Part shown: positions 25,139-33,360 of the stretch, in pieces | How the letters are laid out: the number at the start of each line of letters is the position of its first letter | Position numbering within the stretch: the first letter of the stretch is position 1 | Assembly (NCBI RefSeq): GCF_003400205.1 | Contig: NZ_QUQV01000008.1 | Coordinates: 160,127-224,126, forward strand | DNA: 64,000 bases | From: Bacillus sp. HNG | GTDB lineage: Bacteria > Bacillota > Bacilli > Bacillales > Bacillaceae_L | Reading direction: 5' to 3' | Made by a program: the position numbers and the translations under genes | The notes under the pieces: generated by a model | What the model saw: the letters and a program-made list of their open reading frames with translations, nothing else | The model's database searches: none | What the model was told of the DNA's origin: nothing

Positions 25139-25704
25139 TTTACTACGCTCCTTTGTTCAATCACTTTATTTGTATGAATAATCATTACATCCACTTCGAT
25201 TGCGAAATCGGATTCTTCCTCTGGTTCTGTGAGGATGGCTGTTTCGCCATCGCCTTCAAGGAGAATCGATGTTTCGTCCTCATCCACTAGCAATGTTGTC
25301 TCAACGTCATCCTGTAAAAGTGCCGTTTCGTCTGATAAAAGCGAGGTTTCCTCCAATAGCGACGTCTCCTCTGCTGAATGGCTTTCTGCCAGCAACGCCG
25401 TGGGTGCGATGTTTGTTTCTTCAAGTAAGGAGGTTGGCTCGAGCTCCTGGCTCATGAGGGCTGTGTCCTCTACCGATGCCGCAACTGGAACCTCCTTTTT
25501 CCGAAGCTTGATTTCACTTGTTGTTTTTTTCGTTTCTTGAGCTTCAAGGGACATGCGGTCGTTTTTCTTCTTTTTCTTAAATCGATTTCCTGTAATGTCC
25601 GCAAAAACTTGAGAGATTTGTAGTTTCATATAGACTATAATCGAGATGATGAGCGTAACTAACGCGCCCGCTAATCCCCCATAAAACATGATTTGATATT
25701 CCAA
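25135..25704 (-). CDS. Single-pass membrane protein with nine Thr-x-x-Leu/Met repeats (putative FHA docking scaffold)
   Basis: A 189-residue protein with an N-terminal membrane helix (about 7-27, FYGGLAGALVTLIISIIVYMKL), a basic stop-transfer (FKKKKKND, about 42-49) and an acidic cytoplasmic tail. Thr81, 91, 102, 114, 120, 127, 136, 145 and 155 each begin a T[AST][LI][LM] motif, usually preceded by Glu or Asp (TSLL, TALL, TTLL). FHA domains bind phosphothreonine with a strong preference at +3, where Leu/Ile is common. The kinase gene lies 16 nt upstream and two FHA proteins are in the locus, so a multiply phosphorylated docking tail is a natural reading. It starts at TTG 25704 after GGAGGGGGG. 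I recognise no family. Confidence 0.7.
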   Translation of the reverse strand: MEYQIMFYGGLAGALVTLIISIIVYMKLQISQVFADITGNRFKKKKKNDRMSLEAQETKKTTSEIKLRKKEVPVAASVEDTALMSQELEPTSLLEETNIAPTALLAESHSAEETSLLEETSLLSDETALLQDDVETTLLVDEDETSILLEGDGETAILTEPEEESDFAIEVDVMIIHTNKVIEQRSVVK

Positions 25705-25720
25705 ACGAGAGCCCCCCTCC

Positions 25721-27664
25721 CTAACTTATATTTAAATTCGCCATGCGTCTGGCAAGCTTTTTGTAGGCTTCATTGTCTTTAGCACCTTCAAGTGCGCCTG
25801 CCTTATCAAAGACTTCCTTCGCCTTGCTATAGTTACGTTGATCCTCCAGTTTGCCTTGCTCAATATCAAGCAACAGATTGCCAAGCTTTACATACGCGTT
25901 CAGGCTCTTCGGATATTCTTTAATGATTCCTTCAAATTGCTCGACTGCTTGGGAATGTTCACCCATCTCCTGATAATTGACGCCGATATTGACCATAACC
26001 TCTTCCCTGTTCGGCACATTCAATTCGAGCAGTGTGTTGTAGTGCTCAATTGCCTGCTCGAAATCGTTACGAGCAGCAACCTTATCCTCCCCTGAATTTA
26101 CACCGCGACTATAAAAAGCCTGTGCAAGCTTTTGCTCAAATTCAATCTCATATTTTAGTTGAAGCTGCTCGTCTGGAGCTAACTCGAGAACTCTCTGCGC
26201 TTTTTGCACGACTGTAATCGCCTTTGTATTGGCATCCGCGATTTGTCCCTTATACGAAATGTAAATATTCGCAAGTGAATTATAGTTATCTACCTTTTTG
26301 GCGTTGTTCGGGAGGTTGTCGTTATATGATTCAAACTCTAGGAGATTCGTAGAGAACTGGTCATAATCGATATTCATCCCGCCTAATGTTGTCGCTAGTG
26401 TAATATAATAGGACGCGTCCGGTATCTCTTTTTCATTCACCTGCTTAAAATATTTCAGCGCCACAGGGTAATCTCGTTTCCGGTCAAAATATGTCATCCC
26501 TAGTTTAAAAAGAACTTCACTATTTTTATGAATATTCCCGTATTCGTCATTCACATAGGACTCGATCTTTGAAAGGCCAGTGTCCACTTCATTTCGATTG
26601 ATATACACATCGAGCAGGTTGTTATAGGCAGATGCACGTCCCTTGTCAACCTTGATTGCTTTTTCTAGCAACTTAATAGCCTCAGTATCATTACCCTCAA
26701 TTAAAGCAATACTAGATTCATTGACCAGCCCCATGTAATCCTGGAATTGCTCATTTTTCATCCCTTGATAACCCAGTACAGATGTCGTTGAAAAACCAAG
26801 ACACAAGACCGCTGGGATTAAAAAGAGATAGAGCCTCTTCAACATTTTTTTCCGGTAACCTGCAGTGAGCTTGTTGATGTTTTCGAGATCATATAGGAGC
26901 TCTTCACACGTTTGGTAACGATTTTCCGGTTCTGCTTGGGTGCATTTTAAAATGATATGTTCGAGCCCTTCTGGTAAAGTCGGATCCCACTGACGTATTG
27001 GTCGTACCTCATACGGCGGGTCTGCAAGACTTTTACCGGTGATAAGCTGGTAAAGCGTTAATCCTAAGCTATAAATATCGGTTCGGGCATCGGTGCGTTT
27101 TCCAGAAAGTTGTTCGGGTGCTGCATAGGTTTTCGTACCGAGATTCGTCGTATCTGTCAGGCTTTCATCCTTAAATTCCCGCGCAATCCCGAAGTCAATC
27201 AGCTTGATCTTTCCCTCCGGTGTAAGCATGATGTTATCCGGCTTCATATCGCGGTAGATAATCGGATGAGGCTTTCTCGTATGTAAATAATGAAGCACCT
27301 CAGCAAGCTGCTTCGCCCAGTTAATCACGAGCTTTGCGGATATCACTTTTTCCCGCTTCAGCTTTTGCTTGAGCGATTCACCTTCGACATAGTCCATCAC
27401 GACATAAATGTCGCCCTCCGATTCGATGATGTCGTAAATCTTCGGAAGCGCGCCGTGATCGAGTTTTTTAAGCATATTCGCCTCGACAACTAAGCTATTG
27501 ATGAGAAGCTCGTTATTACTATTGTCGCGTTTGCGGATATCCTTGACGACGAGAGACTTGTTAAGCCGGTTGTCCATCGCCAAATAGACAATACTCATCC
27601 CACCGCGGCCTATTTCCTTCAATATTTCGTATCTATCATCTATAAAACTTCCGATTTTAATCAA
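25721..27664 (-). CDS. Membrane Ser/Thr protein kinase with C-terminal TPR region
   Basis: A 647-residue Hanks-type kinase. The glycine loop GRGGMSIVY (19-27), VVK Lys41, helix-C Glu61, YRDMKPDN (137-144, Tyr in place of the usual His of HRD), DFG (157-159) and the AAPEQ region are all present, so it should be active. The activation segment has several Thr. One membrane helix (about 275-297, LYLFLIPAVLCLGFSTTSVLG) leads to an outer region of about 350 residues with tetratricopeptide-like helices (for example VNIGVNYQEMGEHSQAVEQFEGII), not the PASTA domains of PrkC. It starts at TTG 27664, 7 nt after GGAGG. It is followed by the Thr-repeat protein and the Ig-repeat protein. Confidence 0.92.
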   Translation of the reverse strand: MIKIGSFIDDRYEILKEIGRGGMSIVYLAMDNRLNKSLVVKDIRKRDNSNNELLINSLVVEANMLKKLDHGALPKIYDIIESEGDIYVVMDYVEGESLKQKLKREKVISAKLVINWAKQLAEVLHYLHTRKPHPIIYRDMKPDNIMLTPEGKIKLIDFGIAREFKDESLTDTTNLGTKTYAAPEQLSGKRTDARTDIYSLGLTLYQLITGKSLADPPYEVRPIRQWDPTLPEGLEHIILKCTQAEPENRYQTCEELLYDLENINKLTAGYRKKMLKRLYLFLIPAVLCLGFSTTSVLGYQGMKNEQFQDYMGLVNESSIALIEGNDTEAIKLLEKAIKVDKGRASAYNNLLDVYINRNEVDTGLSKIESYVNDEYGNIHKNSEVLFKLGMTYFDRKRDYPVALKYFKQVNEKEIPDASYYITLATTLGGMNIDYDQFSTNLLEFESYNDNLPNNAKKVDNYNSLANIYISYKGQIADANTKAITVVQKAQRVLELAPDEQLQLKYEIEFEQKLAQAFYSRGVNSGEDKVAARNDFEQAIEHYNTLLELNVPNREEVMVNIGVNYQEMGEHSQAVEQFEGIIKEYPKSLNAYVKLGNLLLDIEQGKLEDQRNYSKAKEVFDKAGALEGAKDNEAYKKLARRMANLNIS

Positions 27665-27720
27665 CGTAATTCCTCCAAAATTGAAAAGCTCTAAGTGCCA
27701 TGTGTTGCCACCATAGAAAA

Positions 27721-27757
27721 GACGCCACGAGGGGCTAGGCTGCTTGAGCTAGACACC
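27721..27757. repeat. Remnant of the interspersed palindromic repeat
   Basis: The stretch CCACGAGGGGCTAGGC followed by GAGCTAGACA matches the right end of copy A (GAGGGGCTAGGCGCTGAAGCTAGACA). The left part is missing. It sits in the 140-bp gap between the PP2C and kinase genes. Confidence 0.6.
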
Positions 27758-27805
27758 GAATACTGCATTCGAAGTCAAATCTTTTAAGCCTTGAAAACTA
27801 GTCCT

Positions 27806-28573
27806 TCACACAACATGGGCGAGAACGATAGAGATATTGTCTACCTCTTTTCGTTCTTTTACGGCATCCACTAGTTTAATGGCCTTGTATTTTAACTGCT
27901 TTTCATTTAAAAACGGATTCGGTCGGAGTTCTTCGAGTAGCTCCGCATCTGAGATTTTATGGTAAAATCCATCTGTACACAGTAAGAACACGGTTCCTGG
28001 CTCGGTCTCTCCGGTCAGGATGACGACCTCTAGCTCCTTTGTTGCACCCACACATTGTAAAAGCACATTGCGTCTCGGGTCCTTTAAGGCTTGCTCGGGT
28101 GTAATGTTTCCGCGCTCCACCTCACGTGCTACTAAGGTTTGGTCATTCGTTAGTCTTGTCACCTGTTCCTGAATTTGATAAGCGCGACTGTCTCCAATAT
28201 GTACTATATAGTAACGTGAATGAATAATGAGTAGCGCAGTCACTGTTGTTCCAACTTGGGTATTTGTTTCATCCCCGTACTCTAGTATTTTTTCATTTTG
28301 TTCCGTGATGCAGGCTTCGAGTGCTTCGTGGATGTCCTCATCTTGTTGACTTGAATGCAGCAGGTCTGGTAGCTCTTTCTCAAACCAATCGGATAGACCA
28401 CGAACCACTGTGGCACTCGCCAGTTCTCCATGAGAGAGCCCGCCCATTCCATCACAAACAACGAACATCCCGACATACCCATTCGGTGTTTTTGCCGTCT
28501 TGACGAGCAAGGCATCCTGGTTTGTCTTTTTCTTAATTCCAACATCTGTGTGGTATGCATGTATGAACGCCAC
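27806..28573 (-). CDS. PP2C-type Ser/Thr protein phosphatase
   Basis: A metal-dependent phosphatase of about 255 residues, cytoplasmic, expected to reverse the neighbouring kinase. Visible motifs are KKKTNQDALLV (motif 1 Asp), VCDGMGG (motif 2), TTVTALLI, HIGDSRAYQ, DQTLV and FLLCTDGFYHKIS, then DNISIVLAHV near the end, so all metal-binding aspartates appear present. GTG 28573 is preferred because AGAGGTG lies 6 nt upstream; the GTG at 28582 is inside that site. It follows the FHA protein gene by 17 nt. Confidence 0.93.
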   Translation of the reverse strand: MAFIHAYHTDVGIKKKTNQDALLVKTAKTPNGYVGMFVVCDGMGGLSHGELASATVVRGLSDWFEKELPDLLHSSQQDEDIHEALEACITEQNEKILEYGDETNTQVGTTVTALLIIHSRYYIVHIGDSRAYQIQEQVTRLTNDQTLVAREVERGNITPEQALKDPRRNVLLQCVGATKELEVVILTGETEPGTVFLLCTDGFYHKISDAELLEELRPNPFLNEKQLKYKAIKLVDAVKERKEVDNISIVLAHVV

Positions 28574-28590
28574 TTTTTTCACCTCTATCT

Positions 28591-29847
28591 TTAAAAAAGC
28601 CTAAATTCAAATTCCTCGTTTGCAAGCTTGATTTTATCCTCATGCTTGATTTTCACCTTGTTCTTCGGTACAAGCTTAACGCCATTTACATAACTTCCGT
28701 TTCGCGATTCCTTGTCGACAATAAAGTATTCTCCGTTTTCGGTAATCAACTCCGCGTGCACTCGCCCAACCACTTTATTCTTTGATGTGTAATCCGTTTG
28801 TTGTGGGTCACGCCCGATTTTAAACACTTTCTTCGACACCATGATTTTTTCTTGAGTGGCTGTAAGAAGGTATGGGCTCTGCTGGTGGAAGCTTGTGCCA
28901 ACACCAAGTGCTGTTGTTCCTTCTTCCTCTTCCGGTTCCTTGTAGGCAGTGAGGACGGTTGTACCTTCTTCCTCCTCGGGCTCATATGTGTCAAATGAAA
29001 TTGGGCTGCCAACATTCGGCTTAATATTAATAGAGGTGCCACCGGCTAACACAGAATTTCCTTCGCCAAGCTCGGTACGAGTGATCCGCTTGTACTGAAC
29101 CTCTTCCTCAATCTCCAGCTTTTGACTTTTCTTTTTATCAGACCTCTTACTACTGTATTCGGATGTGATAACGCCATTTTCTTCAGACGCCTTAATTTCA
29201 CTACCAGGGCTATAGTAGTTTGGAGTCCTAGGTTCCTCATCCTGGATCGGCAGTTTCTTAAAACTTTGAGGTGAAGCCGGCTTGTTCACCAACAGCTCAT
29301 TCAGCTTTTTTTGTAGCGCATATAGGTTGATTTCCTCAGATGTCGCAAAATAATTATGTAATCGTACAAAAAAAGTGAGGTCATCATTTTCATCATAGGA
29401 GTGGGAGTGTAAGAAGCTGGTGAAGAATTCCCGGATTGATACCTTTTCAAAAATATTATTTTTAATTGGCATGTACAGTAGAATTAATCTGTTTGAAAAA
29501 TTATCAATGAAGATGTAGTTCTCATCAAAAACAAAGTTGTTCACATTCAACCCAAGTCGCTCGGCCTCGATCAATGATTCGATAATGTTGGTAAAAAATG
29601 AGTGGAGCTGCTCTTTGGTGAGTTGGTTTGTTAAGCTTTGCGCAAGCGTTACTTCAGACACCAAGTCATAGCGAAAGTACGCCTCATCGCCCTTGTTAAT
29701 CACAATACATGGCAAAAGGCCTGGAACCTTATTGTTTTTTAGCTTATCGGCTTCTGTAAAATCAACACGGATCTCAGATGGCACCTTGTAAAAGATGAAT
29801 TTCGAAACACCGTAGTTTTCAATATGTAAATCAACATGTTTGATCAT
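28591..29847 (-). CDS. FHA-domain protein with DUF6382-like N-terminus (putative YukC/EssB equivalent)
   Basis: A 418-residue cytoplasmic protein. Residues 1-190 look like the domain called DUF6382 that precedes FHA domains in Firmicutes ([26 protein letters not shown] block at 103-128). A charged linker holds two EEEEGTT(V/A)L motifs at Thr296-297 and Thr311-312. A C-terminal FHA domain spans about 336-418 with IGR (344-346), GRVHA (361-365) and NGSYVNG (383-389). The linker motif is like the ETTS phosphosite before the FHA domain of mycobacterial GarA. ATG 29847 is chosen because GGGAG lies 8 nt upstream. It leads the PP2C gene. The link to EssB pseudokinases is a structural guess. Confidence 0.8.
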   Translation of the reverse strand: MIKHVDLHIENYGVSKFIFYKVPSEIRVDFTEADKLKNNKVPGLLPCIVINKGDEAYFRYDLVSEVTLAQSLTNQLTKEQLHSFFTNIIESLIEAERLGLNVNNFVFDENYIFIDNFSNRLILLYMPIKNNIFEKVSIREFFTSFLHSHSYDENDDLTFFVRLHNYFATSEEINLYALQKKLNELLVNKPASPQSFKKLPIQDEEPRTPNYYSPGSEIKASEENGVITSEYSSKRSDKKKSQKLEIEEEVQYKRITRTELGEGNSVLAGGTSINIKPNVGSPISFDTYEPEEEEGTTVLTAYKEPEEEEGTTALGVGTSFHQQSPYLLTATQEKIMVSKKVFKIGRDPQQTDYTSKNKVVGRVHAELITENGEYFIVDKESRNGSYVNGVKLVPKNKVKIKHEDKIKLANEEFEFRLF

Positions 29848-29871
29848 TTCTTGCACTCCCATTGTTTATCA

Positions 29872-30030
29872 AATGCGCCTTGGCGTATTTGCGCCCAGAT
29901 TTTTTCGCGTCTACGCGAAAAGTTTCCTTTAAAAATCTGTGGCATCCGCCGAAGGCTTTAGGCCAACACGATGTTGGTCACTCAGACGTTACCACAGGAT
30001 GTGGCGTTCTTAGTCTGAGTTCCTTAATAT
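29872..30030. repeat. Structured intergenic element of about 160 bp
   Basis: GC-rich, hairpin-rich DNA between the WXG100 gene and the FHA gene: GCGCCTTGGCG, TTCGCGTCTACGCGAA (a perfect small hairpin) and ACCACAGGATGTGG. From memory, very similar stretches occur many times in Bacillus genomes, so I call it an interspersed repeat. Only one copy is in this window. It breaks the operon between the secreted-protein genes and the signalling genes. Confidence 0.5.
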
Positions 30031-30142
30031 CAGTCAGGATTGAACCCAACTGAATTGAATAGTTTTGACATCCTCGATTAAGGACTTTGCTGAATAAAGA
30101 TAGATGAGGACAACCGGCGAGGCCAATTGCCCTCCTCATGGA

Positions 30143-30445
30143 TTATTTAAATGCGCTCGCGTTATTGTTAATTGCTGTTTCAGCTGCGTTGTAGTTTGTA
30201 ACTGTGTTGTCTAGGAATTTTGCATAGCTATCAATGACTTGGCGATACTCCTCGAAGCGTGGAGCCAATGCATTGAAGTTTCCGCGAATTGTATTAGAAG
30301 CATCAGAGTTCCATGTAGCGGCTAAGCCGTTCATTTCCTTCTTGATGTCTTCTAATGCAGTCGAAAGCTGTTGGTTTAGGTTACGGATTTGGCCAGCGGT
30401 TTTACTAACCTCGCCAAGGGAAATCTTGATTCCATCAACTGCCAT
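30143..30445 (-). CDS. WXG100-family secreted protein with a WNS turn
   Basis: Exactly 100 residues, predicted to be two long helices with a central turn at about 45, as in ESAT-6/YukE substrates of type VII secretion. The usual W-x-G is W-N-S (AATWNSDAS), so Gly is replaced. The second helix carries the FEEYRQVIDSYAKFL region; a YxxxD/E export signal is not obvious. ATG 30445 follows AAAGGAGGT with optimal spacing, suggesting strong expression. It is 40 nt downstream of a canonical WXG100 gene and may form a heterodimer with it. Confidence 0.85.
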   Translation of the reverse strand: MAVDGIKISLGEVSKTAGQIRNLNQQLSTALEDIKKEMNGLAATWNSDASNTIRGNFNALAPRFEEYRQVIDSYAKFLDNTVTNYNAAETAINNNASAFK

Positions 30446-30485
30446 GGTGGCACCTCCTTTTTTAATAGATTAGTAGGTATCGAGA

Positions 30486-30788
30486 TTAGTTTGTTAAGCG
30501 ACGTGCTTGGTTTACTACCTCGTTTTGTGTTTCACGGTATGTTTTTGCGCTAAGCTTTAAGAATTCAGAGTATTGTCTCATCAAGTTCGTCATTTTTTGG
30601 AAGTCATCCATGAATCCCTTGATTTGAGAAACATATGCCATATTATCAGTACCTTGCCATGCTGCACCCATGCCTTCAACCTCTGTATAAAGAGCCTTGT
30701 AAAGTCTCTCATAATCAGCAGATTGTTGGTCAATGCGAGTAGCTGAAGTCTCTAATTTCGCTGGATCAACTGTAATTGAACGTGCCAT
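30486..30788 (-). CDS. WXG100-family secreted protein (YukE/EsxA-like)
   Basis: Exactly 100 residues with the canonical hairpin turn AAWQGTDN (W-x-G, about residues 43-45) between two amphipathic helices. The C-terminal half contains YRETQNEVV, which fits the Y-x-x-x-[DE] export signal. ATG 30788 follows AAAGGAGGTG. It is encoded between the 63-residue partner and the second WXG100 gene, downstream of the lipase, and is expected to be exported by the EssC-type ATPase at 34003. Confidence 0.92.
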   Translation of the reverse strand: MARSITVDPAKLETSATRIDQQSADYERLYKALYTEVEGMGAAWQGTDNMAYVSQIKGFMDDFQKMTNLMRQYSEFLKLSAKTYRETQNEVVNQARRLTN

Positions 30789-30941
30789 TGTGTTTTCACC
30801 TCCTTTAAATGGGATATGTATGAGTTAACTCGGGTTGGGACCGAGAAAACTTTGGATTCGTGTTGGTACACGGGTTTTGGGTACGAACTTGGGTTTGTGG
30901 TATATTTTTCTTCTAGTTTGCTAGCCTGTTAGCTTCAAAAC

Positions 30942-31133
30942 TCAAATCCTTCTAAGGTTATAGCCAACTCTTCGATATTTGTCGGCCGCACTCTGCAGGC
31001 TTGATGCACTTTTAGTTGAGCCAATCCCCTTGAACTCCCGATTGATGCCATTTGAGATCTCATCGAGTTCCCGGGAGATAGCGTTGATTTCAGCAATAAT
31101 GCTATTAATCTTCCGTTGAACATGAGGTTTCAT
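30942..31133 (-). CDS. 63-residue helical protein, probable lipase partner/chaperone
   Basis: A short, almost wholly helical protein (INSIIAEINAISRELDEISNGINREFKGIG then a second helix) with a strong AAAGGAGGT site 7 nt before ATG 31133. It starts 24 nt after the lipase stop. Small helical partners encoded beside LXG or LXG-like type VII toxins bind the toxin's helical targeting domain and are needed for its export (the TlaA/TlaB proteins of the S. aureus lipase TslA). I infer that role here from size, helicity and place. Confidence 0.65.
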   Translation of the reverse strand: MKPHVQRKINSIIAEINAISRELDEISNGINREFKGIGSTKSASSLQSAADKYRRVGYNLRRI

Positions 31134-31157
31134 TGGGGTACCTCCTTTGATTTTCTC

Positions 31158-32561
31158 CTAGCGAATAATCCTTGCTTTACCAACTAACTTACTTTCGTTT
31201 GAATCGAGTAGCCGGGCAGCGGTATTTAGGTAGTTAATGTTTTGGTTGAGCCTGTATGAGAACGATGTTAAGATATCAGCGCTCAACACATGACGGATAT
31301 CTAGAAGGTCAACCTCCCAATACAGGGAATCGATCCTATCATTAAGCACGCTTACTCTCCGTTTTATCGCTTCAAGCCTTTGTGCATAGTAGTAGAGCCT
31401 GTCGATATTGACCTTTAGATAAGGTTCTACTGGGAAGTAACCCCCTAGCTTTGCAACTACTTTTACAAAAAGTATGGCTGCTTTAATTGCTAAGTCATTA
31501 AAGAACTTGGTAACCTCCGCTTTGATTCTTTGTGACAATTCCTTCACATTTGCAATAAGCTTTGTGACTTGATCTCTTACAAATTCTACTGTTTTTCTAA
31601 TCCCCCGAACGGCCGCTTCCAAAATTTGCATCGTAGCTTCCCGAATATAGGCAGAGACTTTATATATTTGCACCTTGGGTAAATTAGAAACTAAATAAAA
31701 GATAGTTGCTGCCCCTGCATTTGCGTAGGTTCTAGTATTCGATTGACCATCAAAATACTTTTCAAAATCTCCAGTCGATGTAAAATTCACACTATCTAAC
31801 CCATGTGGATACATAAGTCCTTCATCTTGACTATTAATGTAAACCGTTTTATCTACATATTGGGCATATCCTAAGGATGAAACAAAATCACCTTCATGGA
31901 CAATAAATGTGTTTCGGTCTCCTTTAAGTGCTTCTTGCTGTTCCTTTGTTAAATTCCACCAATACAATGGTGCACCGTTAACAATGAAAGAACTTAACCG
32001 TTCATCTAAATTATTGACAAGAACGTATGCAGCAAGATTTCCTCCCTTTGAATGACCGAATACAAAATGTTCCCCATCAAGACCTGCAAGATACCTTTGA
32101 TAAAAGGCATTCGCTTCTCTTTGTTGGCGAATCTCCACACCAATTCCCGCATCCAAATTTGATACCCAATCCGTTGCGATATGGGACGGATTAGTTAAGT
32201 CCTCACTTCCCCTATATAAAGCAGTTCCATTGCCATTACCATCCGTAAAAGCATAGCCAACGAAACCACTATGGGACCTACCATCCGAGTTGTTTCCACC
32301 GTTGGGATTGTTATTTTGATAGCCTACCAATTTAACTTCCTTAAGCGGTGAAAATTTATGTTCGTCACTGTTCATATATGCCTTAACTGCATCAAACTTT
32401 TTCTGAGCACCTTCATCTAGGTTTTTCTTACTCAGTTCTTCAATAATTCGATCAATCGTCACTGGCTTTTTTTCACTAGGGCGAAGGTTATCTGGAATGT
32501 CTAAATAAGATAACTGCAACAAAATATACTTTTCTTCCTCAGTTAAATTAGTTAGTGACAT
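31158..32561 (-). CDS. Type VII lipase effector with reverse domain order (TslA-like)
   Basis: A 467-residue protein. The N-terminal 300 residues form an alpha/beta-hydrolase of the Mbeg1/DUF2974 type, with YRGSEDL, a DWVSNLDAG block and the nucleophile elbow FGHSKGG (Ser171). The C-terminal part (about 310-467) is helical and has no signal peptide or membrane anchor. This order, enzyme first and LXG-like helical domain last, is that of S. aureus TslA, a type VII-secreted lipase toxin. ATG 32561 is 4 nt after the stop of the lipoprotein gene and has GAGGAG before it. It lies in an operon with the lipoprotein, the 63-residue partner and two WXG100 proteins. Confidence 0.8.
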   Translation of the reverse strand: MSLTNLTEEEKYILLQLSYLDIPDNLRPSEKKPVTIDRIIEELSKKNLDEGAQKKFDAVKAYMNSDEHKFSPLKEVKLVGYQNNNPNGGNNSDGRSHSGFVGYAFTDGNGNGTALYRGSEDLTNPSHIATDWVSNLDAGIGVEIRQQREANAFYQRYLAGLDGEHFVFGHSKGGNLAAYVLVNNLDERLSSFIVNGAPLYWWNLTKEQQEALKGDRNTFIVHEGDFVSSLGYAQYVDKTVYINSQDEGLMYPHGLDSVNFTSTGDFEKYFDGQSNTRTYANAGAATIFYLVSNLPKVQIYKVSAYIREATMQILEAAVRGIRKTVEFVRDQVTKLIANVKELSQRIKAEVTKFFNDLAIKAAILFVKVVAKLGGYFPVEPYLKVNIDRLYYYAQRLEAIKRRVSVLNDRIDSLYWEVDLLDIRHVLSADILTSFSYRLNQNINYLNTAARLLDSNESKLVGKARIIR

Positions 32562-32565
32562 TTAA

Positions 32566-33360
32566 TCACTCCTCAAACGCTTCGTAGTTCTCAATTACAT
32601 TTGCAGGACTATGAAGGATTACACTTGGATGAACACCATCACTAGGATTTTCAGGATCCAGCCTATCATCCACATTGACTTCCCCGTAAACCTTCGCTTT
32701 TAAGTTAGACCATGGAAGATTATTGACAAATGATGATCGGATGTATTCTGTAATATCCTCTGATTCATCAACAAATCCAACTGAAATCACATAAAGTTCA
32801 ACATCTAAACCCTTTAGTAATTGAAACAGATTGTAGATTCCCTCACTGTATTGATTGATATCTGGTTCACCAGTTGTTTTTATCCCTGCAGTAAGAGAAA
32901 CTTTAACATCCTTATTTTCACTGAGAAATTCATCGACTGACATGTCTGCCATGGTTTCGTCATATTGGTCATTACCCGCGGATAAATTCACCTTAAATTC
33001 GGTACCCTCTGGAAGCTCCTTCGCAATATCCGTTTCTAGTTTTTGGTGAAGCTCATAACCCCATTTTGCCGGTAAATAATCATCAATCCATTTACCCTCG
33101 TCGTTATATTCCTTCACAACGAAAACGATATTTGGTTCTCCCTTTGGATGAACAGTAATCATGTCCCCACCATATAAATCTTGGAAAAGCTTACTTCCCT
33201 CTTTTGACCACATGATCTCAAATTCTTTCCCATACTTCTCTTCCAAGTACTGAATTGCTTTGTCCTCTGTACTCGCACTACTTGAACTCATACACCCTGT
33301 TCCTCCTATTATGAGAATGAATAGAAGAAGGAATAAAACTACCCTCTTTTGTAACCTCAT
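32566..33360 (-). CDS. Lipoprotein, probable immunity protein of the lipase (TilA-like role)
   Basis: A 264-residue lipoprotein: basic start (MRLQKR), hydrophobic core, and a GTGC lipobox with Cys at about residue 23, followed by Ser residues. The mature part is acidic with no catalytic motif that I recognise. It is the first gene of the lipase unit (ATG 33360 after AGGAAGG). The S. aureus type VII lipase TslA is neutralised by a lipoprotein encoded beside it (TilA), so immunity is the best inference. I see no proof of homology. Confidence 0.7.
   Translation of the reverse strand: MRLQKRVVLFLLLFILIIGGTGCMSSSSASTEDKAIQYLEEKYGKEFEIMWSKEGSKLFQDLYGGDMITVHPKGEPNIVFVVKEYNDEGKWIDDYLPAKWGYELHQKLETDIAKELPEGTEFKVNLSAGNDQYDETMADMSVDEFLSENKDVKVSLTAGIKTTGEPDINQYSEGIYNLFQLLKGLDVELYVISVGFVDESEDITEYIRSSFVNNLPWSNLKAKVYGEVNVDDRLDPENPSDGVHPSVILHSPANVIENYEAFEE

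Noticed and set aside
27721..27757. Terminator after the PP2C gene
   Set aside because: The GC-rich stretch has no stable stem on its own and no T-run; it is a remnant of the interspersed repeat and lies upstream of the PP2C stop on the template.
29872..30030. Riboswitch upstream of the FHA gene
   Set aside because: Several small hairpins are present, but the element lies downstream of the WXG100 stop, matches no riboswitch that I know, and looks like a common Bacillus interspersed repeat.
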